DNA from: Paracoccaceae bacterium
GTDB lineage: Bacteria > Pseudomonadota > Alphaproteobacteria > Rhodobacterales > Rhodobacteraceae
Reading direction: 5' to 3'
NCBI GenBank assembly: GCA_007128995.1
Contig: SKWJ01000343.1
Location: forward strand, 1 to 15,384
Length of the DNA: 15,384 nucleotides
Positions 7,121-15,384 of the stretch are shown piece by piece (position 1 is the first letter of the stretch; every line of letters begins with the position of its first letter). The notes below the pieces were generated by a model. The model had not been told where the DNA came from. It saw nothing but the letters and a program-made list of their open reading frames with translations, and ran no database searches. The position numbers and the translations under genes are program-made.

Positions 7121-7150
7121 CGACTGTATACGACAGTTTTGTGTATGCAC
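7121..7150 (-). promoter_or_regulatory. Candidate promoter/operator of the transporter operon
   Basis: The minus strand carries TATACA at 7130-7125, a good -10 match, which would put transcription start near 7118, about 70 nt before the TTG start codon. No good -35 box lies 16-18 bp upstream. Overlapping the -10 is a perfect inverted repeat of ACTGT (7123-7127) and ACAGT (7133-7137) with a 5-nt spacer. Next to it is an imperfect palindrome, GTGTATGCAC (7141-7150). Both contain a TGTAT core with an A/G-C step. This is the layout of a tandem repressor site; a GntR-, LacI- or Crp-type regulator would be typical for such an operon, but none is encoded in the window. Confidence 0.35.
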
Positions 7151-7237
7151 TAGAAAATTTAGCAATCGCTGTCATTTCAATGCTGGCCAGACCGGAGATG
7201 CGCCACCGAAGTGCGCAAACTGTCACGTCCGATAGCG

Positions 7238-7254
7238 GCGCGGCCCTGTCGCGC
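7238..7254 (-). terminator. Weak hairpin after the last gene of the large-protein cassette
   Basis: GCGCG (7238-7242) and CGCGC (7250-7254) can pair around a 7-nt loop, starting 6 nt after the stop codon at 7260. There is no T-run and such short GC arms are common by chance in this genome, so transcription may read through into the transporter operon, which lies on the same strand. Confidence 0.2.
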
Positions 7255-7259
7255 AGCAG

Positions 7260-10200
7260 CTATGGTTGCAGGCCCTGCTCGAATTCCGTGTGCACATCCG
7301 GCACGAGGGCGGTAAAAAGGGTTCCCCATTGCTCGCCCGGCCGCAAACCCGGATTCCAGAGCCATCTCTCACTCTCGGATATCGGATTCTCTGCGCTGCG
7401 GAAGGCCGATATATCCGCGCGCCCGAAGCCGCCGCCCGCCTGCACGTCGCGCACTGCGGCAACCAGTTCCGGCGCGGTTTCCGGCACGAATCGGGATGGT
7501 ACACCCAGCAGCGTCGCCGCCAATGCCCTGCGCGCCGCGATCACAGTCATTGGCCGCCCGTCGGTCAGGCGTTCGTCAAAGACTGCCGCGCTCAGGGCGC
7601 TGTCATGCGTCAGCCCCCGCCGCCAGCCATGCGCCGCGCCGGTGACCATGATCACATCATCGACAATCAGTGTCGTTGAGGACATGTGATAATCGCGGCC
7701 CGGCCCGCCGCGCGGCGTCAGCCAGGCGATGCGCGTACCCGCCGATTTGGTCAACTCTTGCAGGGCATGCTGGATCGCGGCCTTGCGAATCTCGCGCAGT
7801 TTCTTGTTGCGACCGGGCAAATGGTGTTTGGGCAGGATCAGAAGGCACTGCAGCGCAGGATTGGCCTGCATCCTCTCGGTGATGGCCGCAATCAGATCTA
7901 TTGCCGCTGTCTCGTCCAGCGGCCCGGGATCAAGGGGCGCCTCCCAGCGTTCCGCACAGAGCGCAGGGGTTTGCAGCCAGATCAGATTCTCGGCGCGCGC
8001 GACAGCACCCAGCATCGCGCGCGCGCTTTGCCGCGCACCCGAACGGAACTTGTGCAAAACCCGGTCAAACATGCGGGCCGCAAGAGTATCGTCGAAATTA
8101 TCGCCATCGATCAGCGCATCCACACTCAGCCCACCAGGCAGGCTTTCGAGCGCGGCATCAAGACGCTGGCGAATTCCGGGCGCATCTGGGTCATCTGGGT
8201 TGTCCCAGATCAGGCCGGGCGCGACATCGGGCGGGATCAGCTGCATCACCGCATGGCCATGCGTGCCCGGTGCTGCCGTTTCCAGAAGCGCGGTCCAGGG
8301 GCCGGGGGTTGTGACTGCGGGTGCGACGGGCGCAGGCAGCCCCAATGTTGCAATAAAGTCCTGCCAATTGCCCGGCGCACGCTCTCGCATCAGAAGGTGC
8401 AAGGCATCGGCAGCCGGTCCCGCAACTGCAACGCCGCTGCCATGGATCTCGGGCGCGGCGCTGACACCAAGATGCGCGCTGGCGGCTGGTGGCGCTTCAT
8501 GCCATTGGGCCCGGGCCGCGACCGCCCCGATCACACCGCGATGGGCAATGCGATCATAGGCCGCGAAGTCAAGGCTGTCTTGTCCGGGATGCGGCGCATG
8601 AAAGGCACTGTCATGGACCCGCTCTGGCCCGCCCGCGCTGCTCTCGTCCGGCAGGTCACCTGCGACCGTCTGCAGAAAGGCCGGGCGACGGGTAATCACC
8701 CGGTCGCTGCCATCCGCGCGGTTCGCCAGACAGGGGCGCATATCCTCGGGCCGCAGACTGCCAGCATCCAGCGCGTAGAAGGTCAGCGCCGAGATCGCGC
8801 CCGCAATGACAAAGGCCGGATCACCGGGCGGGATCTGTTGCGCACCTGCCGCCACACTCTGCCCCAGTTGCGGGCAATGGATGGTCTGATCCGCGCTGAG
8901 CGCAGTGACGGGAAGCGCACCGCTCGCGGGGTCAAGGGGTGGGCGGTTGGCGCGCAGATCAGTATAGACTCGGCGGCCTGTGCCCGAGCTGATCATCATG
9001 TCAAAGCTGAACTGCACGTCTTCGGTCCCGTCACCGCTTTGGCCATTTGGGAGCGCAACGGGCACAAGCGCCTGCCCATTGCCATCGGCCAGCCCCGCGC
9101 CGCCATCCATGCGAAAGCGCCGCCCCGTCGTCAGATTGCGCCCATGTGGCCAGATGCGCACCCATGAACCGGGCGGCAGGCTTTCGGGGAAAAGGATCAC
9201 CACGCTCTGACCATCGGCTGTGGCCTCATCGGCCGTGCCCGACCCGATAAGCGTATGTGCGGTGAAGTGGATCTCATTCCAGTTGTCGTCACTCAGCTCT
9301 GCGTCATCCGGCACTGCCGGGATTTGCGGACCATAAAGGCGATCCAGCTCGGGTGCGATGAACTGGACCTGGGCCTCGGGTCCGTCGAAACACGCCATCA
9401 CCGCCCCGGCCACGGCATCGCTTTTGGGCAAGAAGGCTGGCTCGGCAATGTTGCGCGCAGGGCTGATGCGAAGCCGTGGGTCAGCCTGCGTCGGCACAGT
9501 GCTGCGCTCAAGCCCGGTGCAGAGCGTCTCAAGATCAGTCAGCGCGATGCGCTGGAAATCGCGCGCCAGCGCCTCGGGTGCCGTCCAGCCTGCGAATGGG
9601 GTCGCAGTGTCGACAGGCTGATATGGCCCCGCTGGCAGCGGCGCGAGCCTCGGCAGGGGGGCTGTGTCCTGTTCAGGCAGGTCCGGCGCAGGCGTGAGCG
9701 TGATGGCGGGCGCGTCCCCAGCCTCGAACAGGACCGCAGAGCCGTCGACGGGGTCCAGATCGGTGAGTTGCCCATTGATGCGGGTGTGGATTGCGGGGTC
9801 GAGCGGGCCTTGATGCGCATTGACCAGATGCACGAAACGGCCGGGCGCAACACTGACCGTGCGGTGCTGCGCCGCATCCGTGCTGGCCCAGAGATTGTCA
9901 AAGCGCCGCTCTGCCATGTCTTGCCAGAGTGCCGCCAGTGACCCCGGGTCATAGGGAAAGCCATCGCGGTCAAAGGCCCAGAGTTTTGCCCCCTGGATCG
10001 GGGTCAGGGTGTTGGACAGAAGGCACCGGGATGCGGGTCCGGGGCGGCGCAGGACAGTCGCAGGCGCAGGGGCATTGCCGAGCATTTCGGTTTGGGTCAG
10101 CCCGAGATATGCCGCTTGCCCGGCATCGGTATCGATCTCGGCCATTGCGTCTTTCACATCTCCCTGCGCGTCGGGCAGTATGCTGCCAAGTTGCGTCAGA

Positions 10201-10631
10201 TTGGTAACAAGACCGGGGGGGATCTGCATTGCCAAGCGGGTGATCATCGGGCGGGTGGTGGCGTCTGCATCAAAGCTCGCGCTATCCGGACGCGGCGCGC
10301 CTTGCGCAAGCGCGCCCAACCGAAGCGCGACTTCGGGTAACAGCGTATAAAGCACCACCAACGCACCGGGCTCAAAAGCCGGTGCGCCACTTGCCTGACG
10401 CAGCACGGCCAGCGGCGCCGGAAGAGGGTCAGTCACCACGAACCACGACAGAAGCCCGGAGGCCGGGGCAAGCCATCTGACCTGCGGATCAAGCGTGATC
10501 GTGCAAGACAGATCGCGTCCCGGCGCGGGAAGCTCCAGCGGATCATCGTCATCGCCAATCTGCTCGAACCACGGCCCGAGCACTGGCGAGGCAAGGCCAA
10601 GAGAAGCAGGCGCAGGGCTCAGGCTGGTCAT
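7260..10631 (-). CDS. Large hypothetical protein with a degenerate phospholipase-D-superfamily C-terminal region (1123 aa)
   Basis: The first 700 residues are rich in Pro, Ala and short beta-like stretches and match no family I recognise; there is no signal peptide or membrane helix. From about residue 727 the order of motifs follows the PLD superfamily. A Glu-Ile-His...Ala-Gly-Pro-Ala-Ala block (about 728-741) resembles the segment after the first HKD motif. A helix ends in Ala-Glu-Asn-Leu-Ile-Trp-Leu-Gln-Thr-Pro (880-889). A Leu-Leu-Ile-Leu-Pro-Lys strand (930-935) leads to a second-HKD-like segment at 982-1014. There Ile-Val-Asp-Asp (989-992) and Thr-His-Asp-Ser (1008-1011) are kept, but the HxK positions align with Ser984 and Thr986, and Gly-Ser-x-Asn reads Gly-Ala-Ala-His (998-1001). 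His982 is two residues out of register. I see no first HKD motif, so the domain is probably catalytically dead. The start has AAAGGAG 6 nt upstream and lies 14 nt after the preceding gene; it is the third gene of the cassette. Confidence 0.85.
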   Translation of the reverse strand: MTSLSPAPASLGLASPVLGPWFEQIGDDDDPLELPAPGRDLSCTITLDPQVRWLAPASGLLSWFVVTDPLPAPLAVLRQASGAPAFEPGALVVLYTLLPEVALRLGALAQGAPRPDSASFDADATTRPMITRLAMQIPPGLVTNLTQLGSILPDAQGDVKDAMAEIDTDAGQAAYLGLTQTEMLGNAPAPATVLRRPGPASRCLLSNTLTPIQGAKLWAFDRDGFPYDPGSLAALWQDMAERRFDNLWASTDAAQHRTVSVAPGRFVHLVNAHQGPLDPAIHTRINGQLTDLDPVDGSAVLFEAGDAPAITLTPAPDLPEQDTAPLPRLAPLPAGPYQPVDTATPFAGWTAPEALARDFQRIALTDLETLCTGLERSTVPTQADPRLRISPARNIAEPAFLPKSDAVAGAVMACFDGPEAQVQFIAPELDRLYGPQIPAVPDDAELSDDNWNEIHFTAHTLIGSGTADEATADGQSVVILFPESLPPGSWVRIWPHGRNLTTGRRFRMDGGAGLADGNGQALVPVALPNGQSGDGTEDVQFSFDMMISSGTGRRVYTDLRANRPPLDPASGALPVTALSADQTIHCPQLGQSVAAGAQQIPPGDPAFVIAGAISALTFYALDAGSLRPEDMRPCLANRADGSDRVITRRPAFLQTVAGDLPDESSAGGPERVHDSAFHAPHPGQDSLDFAAYDRIAHRGVIGAVAARAQWHEAPPAASAHLGVSAAPEIHGSGVAVAGPAADALHLLMRERAPGNWQDFIATLGLPAPVAPAVTTPGPWTALLETAAPGTHGHAVMQLIPPDVAPGLIWDNPDDPDAPGIRQRLDAALESLPGGLSVDALIDGDNFDDTLAARMFDRVLHKFRSGARQSARAMLGAVARAENLIWLQTPALCAERWEAPLDPGPLDETAAIDLIAAITERMQANPALQCLLILPKHHLPGRNKKLREIRKAAIQHALQELTKSAGTRIAWLTPRGGPGRDYHMSSTTLIVDDVIMVTGAAHGWRRGLTHDSALSAAVFDERLTDGRPMTVIAARRALAATLLGVPSRFVPETAPELVAAVRDVQAGGGFGRADISAFRSAENPISESERWLWNPGLRPGEQWGTLFTALVPDVHTEFEQGLQP

Positions 10632-10645
10632 CGCAAGCTCCTTTG

Positions 10646-13600
10646 CTAGACGTCAAAAACGGTCGGTGGGCTGGCCCGGCCAAGCGGGTCGATCACACGC
10701 ACCTTGATCACGGTGCCTTCCGGGGTCACGTCGCCGAAGGCTGTGATGATGAAACTGGTCCCAGCCTGTGCCGGGCCGTCCATGAGCGCGCGCGCAGGTC
10801 CATCGGGCGGGCATTCCTCGGCCCGGATTATCCACGGCCCCTCAGAGGTTGGAACCAGATTGACCGGGGTCGTAAAGGTCAGCGTCAATCCTTCCGTGCC
10901 TCCTGCAAGGGCTGTGCCGGACACATCGCTGAGCGTCGGCGCGGGCGGGGCCTCGGACGGGACCGGAATACAGGTGACGGCGGCGCTTGGCGTACTCCAG
11001 AGCCCCGGCACTTCGCCGCCTGCTGACGCCGCAGAGCCCGGCTCGGGCGGGCCTTGCGCTTCGGCCAGATAGGCGTAGCTGATAAAGGGTTGCAGTTGCG
11101 CCTGTGGCGCGATCAGCGCCGCGCCCGTGTCACGGAACACAGCGACCTGCGCGCCCCCGTCGCTTGCCGTGAACGCGGCGGTGCCGATGATGGGATTCAT
11201 CAGCGCATCAGGCTGGCCTGACCGCGTGCGCCTGAGCCGCACCTGCTGGCCCGGGCGGGGGTCCGGGTTCAGGGTGACAGTCAGTTCCACCACCAGATCC
11301 GGCTCGCCGGGGGCCGGGTCCACCTGCGCGGCGCGGATGACCGGCTGGGCTGGCGGGTCGCTGTTGGGCACGGCATAGAATATCGTATCGACCTCGGTCA
11401 GGTCAGGGCGTGCGGTCGTGGCAGCAGATTCGGGCACGATCTTGTAGGCGCTCAGCACACGCAAGGCGCCAGACAGCGCATGGCGGAACTCCAGATCAGA
11501 ACTGCCCGGGACCGGCTGGACCGCATCCAGCAGCCGCTCGAACAGGTAGTCGGGAAACAGCGCCTGCGCCGCGCGCAAGAGCCCTGCGCGCGCGGCCAGA
11601 TCTGCTTCGCCCTCAAGCTGGGCAAGAAGCGCGGCCGCGTCTGCGCCGCTGGCACTGCGCAGATATTCGCGCAGCCGGTTTTCATCCGCGTAATAGACGG
11701 CGTAGTGAACCTGGCCTCCGGCCGGGGACCAGCGACGCTCGACCCAGGCATGCCCCGTCGCATCGGGACGCGCTGCGTAATCGAGGATATCTGGCTGCGG
11801 CATCGGCACCGGCGGATACGGGTCATGCAGTGTCAGCCGTGCAGGCTCGGACGGCTCTGACATCTGGCTTTGCGCGTCCACCCAGATCGCTGTGAGCTCC
11901 ATCTTCCGGGTCTCAAGGGGTACGAGTTCAGGACCCTCGAACCGGATGCGCAGCCCATCTTGCGGCGTGGGCGGCTGGTAGCCAGAAGGAACAGGCTGCG
12001 GCACCGGTTCGGCATTGATCTGGGTTGCAGCGGTCACCGACGTTTCAAGGGTCAGGAAATGTGCCCCGTCAAGCCGCGCCGTCAGCACCGCATGCGAGAG
12101 TGGAAAACCCCCCGGAGCCAGGGTCTCGGGTCCCGGCAGCGGTATGGTTGCGGTGATCTGTCCCACATGGCTGCCGGTGCTGATTGCAGGTTGTGTGTAG
12201 GCGGCCTGCAAGGTCGGGCGCGGCGGGCCCGGGCGCGGGCCGGCGGCGCCAAGGCGGCTTGCCCAAGGGGAAAAGCGCCCATTCGGATCCATCTGCGCAG
12301 CATAGAGGCGAAATGGTCCTGGCCCTGTCGCCGGATCAGAAAGGAAGCCCTGATGCGGCTGGGCGGGCATGTCAGAGGGCAAGACCGCATCGGAAATGGG
12401 CAGCGACGGCACGATCAGCGCGCGCCAGCGGCCAGTCCCGCGATCAAGTTCGGTGTTCTGCGCAACATAATCCGGCCCGCTTGGTGGCTGGCGGCGCGTC
12501 GCGGCCAGACCAGCCGCACCAACCAGCCCGTTGACCCCGGTCTCGGTCACGCGGCGCGGGGCGTCAAGGCTGGCAGGCAACCAGTGGCGATGCCGCGGGA
12601 TGGTCAACAGCGGCGCGGGAACAGGGTCCAGTGGCGCGGCGTGATCGGCCACGGCCAGCGCGGTGAACCCCAGATACCCGCCCGATGGCAGCTTGACGCT
12701 ATGGCTTATCCCAAGCTTTTCCAGCAGCGCGCCGACGCGATGGGACCAGTCCCGCTCGACCGCATCGCGCGGCATGGCTTCATTGGCAGACAGAAAGCCA
12801 TTGACAAGCGTTGGAAACGCGCTGCCGCTGCGGTCCAGTGCCATCAGCATGGGCCGGTCAGGGATCGGAAAGACCCCCCACAGCCGATAGAAACTGAACC
12901 GATGCGCAGGTGTTTTTCCAGCGCCCTGATCAAGCGTCTTGTAGCCGCAATAGCTGGCCACACCCGGATCAAGCTGCGCCTGCAGGAAAAGCGGCAGGCT
13001 TTGCAGTTTCAGCGTGCCGGTTCCGTCCTCGGACACCGGGCTGCCATCATCTTTGGTCATCACCCGATTGATAACCTGCGCAGTCTGGGGCAAGGGTTGC
13101 GTGATCAGATCGTCAAGGATCGGCGCGAGTTCCTGCATGAAACTGCCAACGCGCTGGCGCTCTTCGCTCATGGAAAAGGCAGGGGCTGCCATCGGCGCGG
13201 GTGCGCCGTCAGTGTCCTGCAGCGGTCGGCGAAGTGGCGCCTGACGGTCGCGACGCGCCGCGCACAATGCTTCCCAGCCTTGCAGCGCAGCATAGCGCAT
13301 CCCGCCCGGATGCGGCAGATTCACGACCTCGATGCTCTGCCAGTCATGCTGGGACAGCAGATCCTGCGCATTGAACCACCGGATGCCAGAAACCCAGCCG
13401 CCACCCTCGCTCGCAATGCCAAGCCGCACAAGGCCGGTGCCCGCGAAGGCATAGGGGGGCGCTGACCGGCTGCCCAGAAGCGCATCTTCATGGCCGACCG
13501 AGCGCAGCCAGGCCTGTGCGCGCGGCGCAAGTTCACCCGGATCGACCAGAATTTCGGCCCAGAGCGGCAGGATATTCGCGCCGGTCGGCAGTCGGATCGT

Positions 13601-13867
13601 GATCTCCTCGCCCGGCTGCAACTGGAAGGGCGGCGTCAGAACCTGACCGGCCGCGTTGAGAAAAACCGCATCCTCGCGCATCACCGGTTGCGCTTTCAGG
13701 CCGCGTTCGGGCAGGTCAAGACGGTCGATCACAAAAGGCAGGGTCGGCAGTCCCATCAGCGGATGATGTCCGATGCGCAGATGTGTCCCGAACTTTGCAT
13801 GGCTGTCGCCCGGAGCGATGAACTGGGCCTGCAGGTTCATGAGGCCGGGCGTGACAAGAACAGCCAT
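10646..13867 (-). CDS. Large hypothetical protein with tandem fibronectin-III-like modules (1073 aa)
   Basis: The ATG at 13867 has GAGGGG 7 nt upstream and begins one base after the stop of the preceding gene, indicating translational coupling. The N-terminal half (1 to about 515) looks beta-rich and is unrecognised. The C-terminal half appears to contain about five FnIII-like modules, inferred from recurring module ends of the type aromatic-x-Ala-x-x-Asp-x-x-Gly-Arg-x-Ser followed by Pro-rich linkers. These ends fall near residues 522-538, 660-675, 830-840, 930-966 and 1052-1068. The third module seems split by a helix-rich insertion at about 727-800, rich in Leu, Ala and Arg. There is no signal peptide or membrane segment, so if exported it uses a non-Sec route. 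FnIII modules usually act as spacers or binding surfaces in large extracellular or multi-protein structures. The FnIII call is by eye; no specific function is claimed. Confidence 0.82.
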   Translation of the reverse strand: MAVLVTPGLMNLQAQFIAPGDSHAKFGTHLRIGHHPLMGLPTLPFVIDRLDLPERGLKAQPVMREDAVFLNAAGQVLTPPFQLQPGEEITIRLPTGANILPLWAEILVDPGELAPRAQAWLRSVGHEDALLGSRSAPPYAFAGTGLVRLGIASEGGGWVSGIRWFNAQDLLSQHDWQSIEVVNLPHPGGMRYAALQGWEALCAARRDRQAPLRRPLQDTDGAPAPMAAPAFSMSEERQRVGSFMQELAPILDDLITQPLPQTAQVINRVMTKDDGSPVSEDGTGTLKLQSLPLFLQAQLDPGVASYCGYKTLDQGAGKTPAHRFSFYRLWGVFPIPDRPMLMALDRSGSAFPTLVNGFLSANEAMPRDAVERDWSHRVGALLEKLGISHSVKLPSGGYLGFTALAVADHAAPLDPVPAPLLTIPRHRHWLPASLDAPRRVTETGVNGLVGAAGLAATRRQPPSGPDYVAQNTELDRGTGRWRALIVPSLPISDAVLPSDMPAQPHQGFLSDPATGPGPFRLYAAQMDPNGRFSPWASRLGAAGPRPGPPRPTLQAAYTQPAISTGSHVGQITATIPLPGPETLAPGGFPLSHAVLTARLDGAHFLTLETSVTAATQINAEPVPQPVPSGYQPPTPQDGLRIRFEGPELVPLETRKMELTAIWVDAQSQMSEPSEPARLTLHDPYPPVPMPQPDILDYAARPDATGHAWVERRWSPAGGQVHYAVYYADENRLREYLRSASGADAAALLAQLEGEADLAARAGLLRAAQALFPDYLFERLLDAVQPVPGSSDLEFRHALSGALRVLSAYKIVPESAATTARPDLTEVDTIFYAVPNSDPPAQPVIRAAQVDPAPGEPDLVVELTVTLNPDPRPGQQVRLRRTRSGQPDALMNPIIGTAAFTASDGGAQVAVFRDTGAALIAPQAQLQPFISYAYLAEAQGPPEPGSAASAGGEVPGLWSTPSAAVTCIPVPSEAPPAPTLSDVSGTALAGGTEGLTLTFTTPVNLVPTSEGPWIIRAEECPPDGPARALMDGPAQAGTSFIITAFGDVTPEGTVIKVRVIDPLGRASPPTVFDV

Positions 13868-13868
13868 C

Positions 13869-15384
13869 TCAGAACCCCTCTATGTCATGGACAAGCGGTG
13901 TGGCACGCAGATATCTGCGCCCGATCAGCACCCCGTCGCTGGTGTCGAAATGCAGCTCGAAATCCGCATCCTGCTGCGGGGCATTGAAACCGTCAGGCGC
14001 AATGAACAGCAGCCGCGTGCTGTTGCGGTTTTCCCGGGCGAGCGCAAAGCTCGTCTGTCCGATCCGGCCCAACAGCGGGCGGCAGCGGGTGACGCGCGTG
14101 ACCTTGCCGTTTTGCAGCACGCTGGCCTTGCGGCGCAGCGGCTCTACCGCGTCGATCAGCACTGCGACCATGCGCAGCGCACCCCCTGCATCCGCCTGCC
14201 AGATCTGGAACGCGCGCGGCGCATCGGGCAGGCCAAGCGTTCCAAGCCCCATCCCGTTCAAGGCCGCGTCAAATGCACTGTCCGAGGGCGGGGTCGTGTC
14301 GCTGGGGACAGTGTGATCCGCCCCCAGCACCATCTCGGCCATTGTGATCGCGGATACGGTGCCATCAGTCCTGAAGCCCAGCGCGCGGATCATGGCGTCT
14401 GGATTTGCGTAGCGCGAGGTCATGAAGCGGCTGGAATGAATGGTCACCCGCCCAGAGCCGTCAGCGACGCGGTGCGCGATCAGGTCTGCGTCATACATCG
14501 CGCGCGGCGCAAGCGGGAAGTCGCCCGCAAGGCTGCCGCCATTCACAGGCGCAGCATCTTCGGGCAGGCAAGGCGCGTCGGCAAGTGCTTTCGCAAGGCG
14601 CTGGTCGCGCGGGATGAAGAGGTCCTGCGGCAGGTCAAACCAGTTCAGATCGCCCTCCAGCGGCTGGCGCGCACTATCAAGTTGAGAATTGTCAGGCATG
14701 GGTGGTGGATCGGTCCGTTTGATCTCGACGTCAAGCGCACGCTGATATTGCGCCAACAGGTTGGGCACGTGATTGTGCGCGAAGTGGAAGACCACCGGAT
14801 CATCCGTGAAATGCACCTCAGCCCCGTTTTCTGGCTCAACCTCGAGCAGGTAGCGGTTCAGATCGCGTGGATTGAAGATATGTTCATTGGGGCCGTCCTG
14901 AAGTGCTTCATCAAGCGTTCCTTCAGCAGCAGTGCGGAAACGGAAGATCTGGGTCTCTCCGGGTTGCCATTCGCTCTCGGGGGGCATGGCGGGGGCGTTG
15001 TCCGTGTCCTGCTGGCCGACCCAGCTCTGATAGTCCCAGTCAATCTCGATCCGGTAGGTCGTGTCCGGGTCCAGAATAATCGGCCGACCGCCATCGACAA
15101 CCGCGTTGCCGGGCGCACCGCTGAAACCAAGGATCAGGGCATCGCGCAACTTCGCATCCTGATCATGCCAGTCCTGTACTTTCAGATCGACCCCGCACAG
15201 CCCGATCAGCGTGATATCCTGATCCGCACTTTGCGGGATTACGGTGGCGCGCTCAAAATGTTCCAGCCCCGCGGGCATGGTATAGCGCACAAGCCGGCAG
15301 GCCGGGCGGCTTTTGGTCCTGGCAAAACTCTGCACGACGCTGGCCTGCCAGTCGCTCTCCTCGCCATTGGTGTCGGGCGAAGTC
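13869..15384 (-). CDS. Hypothetical protein with Ig-like features, 5' end outside the window (more than 500 aa)
   Basis: The frame is open to the right edge; the first possible start inside is a GTG at 15335, but it lacks a ribosome-binding site and coding-like sequence continues upstream, so I treat the gene as truncated by the window. Two segments resemble adjoining bacterial Ig-like domains. Leu-Asp-Pro-Asp-Thr-Thr-Tyr-Arg-Ile-Glu to Phe-Arg-Phe-Arg-Thr (about 15074-14930) is like the end of a Big_5/SbsA-type module. Glu-Pro-Glu-Asn-Gly-Ala to Pro-Val-Val-Phe-His-Phe (about 14840-14780) is like the start of the next. The rest is unrecognised, with no membrane segment in the visible part. 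It is the first visible gene of the cassette and is followed by the 1073-residue gene after one base. Adhesin-like, scaffold-like or phage-tail-like roles are all conceivable; none is demonstrated. Confidence 0.8.
   Translation of the reverse strand, partial: TSPDTNGEESDWQASVVQSFARTKSRPACRLVRYTMPAGLEHFERATVIPQSADQDITLIGLCGVDLKVQDWHDQDAKLRDALILGFSGAPGNAVVDGGRPIILDPDTTYRIEIDWDYQSWVGQQDTDNAPAMPPESEWQPGETQIFRFRTAAEGTLDEALQDGPNEHIFNPRDLNRYLLEVEPENGAEVHFTDDPVVFHFAHNHVPNLLAQYQRALDVEIKRTDPPPMPDNSQLDSARQPLEGDLNWFDLPQDLFIPRDQRLAKALADAPCLPEDAAPVNGGSLAGDFPLAPRAMYDADLIAHRVADGSGRVTIHSSRFMTSRYANPDAMIRALGFRTDGTVSAITMAEMVLGADHTVPSDTTPPSDSAFDAALNGMGLGTLGLPDAPRAFQIWQADAGGALRMVAVLIDAVEPLRRKASVLQNGKVTRVTRCRPLLGRIGQTSFALARENRNSTRLLFIAPDGFNAPQQDADFELHFDTSDGVLIGRRYLRATPLVHDIEGF

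Noticed and set aside
7686..9167. Long plus-strand open frame (about 493 codons) antisense to the 1123-aa gene
   Set aside because: It is Arg/Gly/Cys-rich with no domain, and the opposite strand has a ribosome-binding site, operon spacing and PLD-like motifs. Long antisense frames are expected in GC-rich genes.
11870..13465. Long plus-strand open frame (about 531 codons) antisense to the 1073-aa gene
   Set aside because: Its translation is dominated by Arg, Gln and Gly with no recognisable fold, while the minus strand shows repeating FnIII-like patterns and translational coupling.
15333..15335. GTG as the true start of the first cassette gene
   Set aside because: There is no ribosome-binding site before it, and the frame stays open with coding-like residues to the window edge, so the gene is better treated as incomplete.
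1..15384. CRISPR array, insertion sequence or attachment site
   Set aside because: No regularly spaced direct repeats, no transposase or integrase reading frame and no terminal inverted repeats flanking a unit were seen.

Overview
The window looks like a GC-rich alphaproteobacterial chromosome, most likely Rhodobacterales. This rests on the strong GC third-position bias, the style of the Fe(III)/sugar-phosphate-type ABC operon, and recognisable protein families; there is no rRNA or housekeeping marker, so the taxonomic call is inference. Nearly all coding capacity from 1966 rightward is on the minus strand.

Layout. (1) 1-996 is gene-poor and visibly less GC-rich. It holds the C-terminal end of what looks like a response-regulator receiver domain running off the left edge, one plausible small single-pass membrane protein (366-611), and about 385 bases with no credible gene. 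(2) 997-1857 (+) is a BtpA/SgcQ-family TIM-barrel protein. It converges on (3) a minus-strand operon, read from 7049 down to 1966: periplasmic substrate-binding protein, fused two-domain permease, ATPase, inositol-monophosphatase-family enzyme. A GC-rich hairpin at 1890-1915 lies between the convergent 3' ends. (4) 7260-15384 (-) is a cassette of three large genes of unknown function, closely spaced (1-nt and 14-nt gaps), whose first gene is cut by the right edge.

How they work together. The four-gene operon is a complete binding-protein-dependent importer of the Fbp/Afu type plus a phosphatase only 3 nt behind the ATPase gene. Because the last enzyme is a sugar/inositol-phosphate phosphatase, I favour uptake and dephosphorylation of a phosphorylated polyol or sugar over Fe(III) uptake. 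The BtpA-like barrel may belong to the same catabolic theme, but it is on the other strand.

The right-hand cassette is the unusual part. The promoter-distal protein (1123 aa) ends in a phospholipase-D-superfamily fold whose visible HKD motif is degenerate. The middle protein (1073 aa) ends in about five fibronectin-III-like modules, one of them apparently split by a helical insertion. The promoter-proximal protein (more than 500 aa, incomplete) has Ig-like features. The two complete proteins have no signal peptide, and none of the visible sequence contains a membrane segment. I do not recognise the system. The sequence supports a co-expressed set of large, mostly beta-structured proteins, perhaps one complex.
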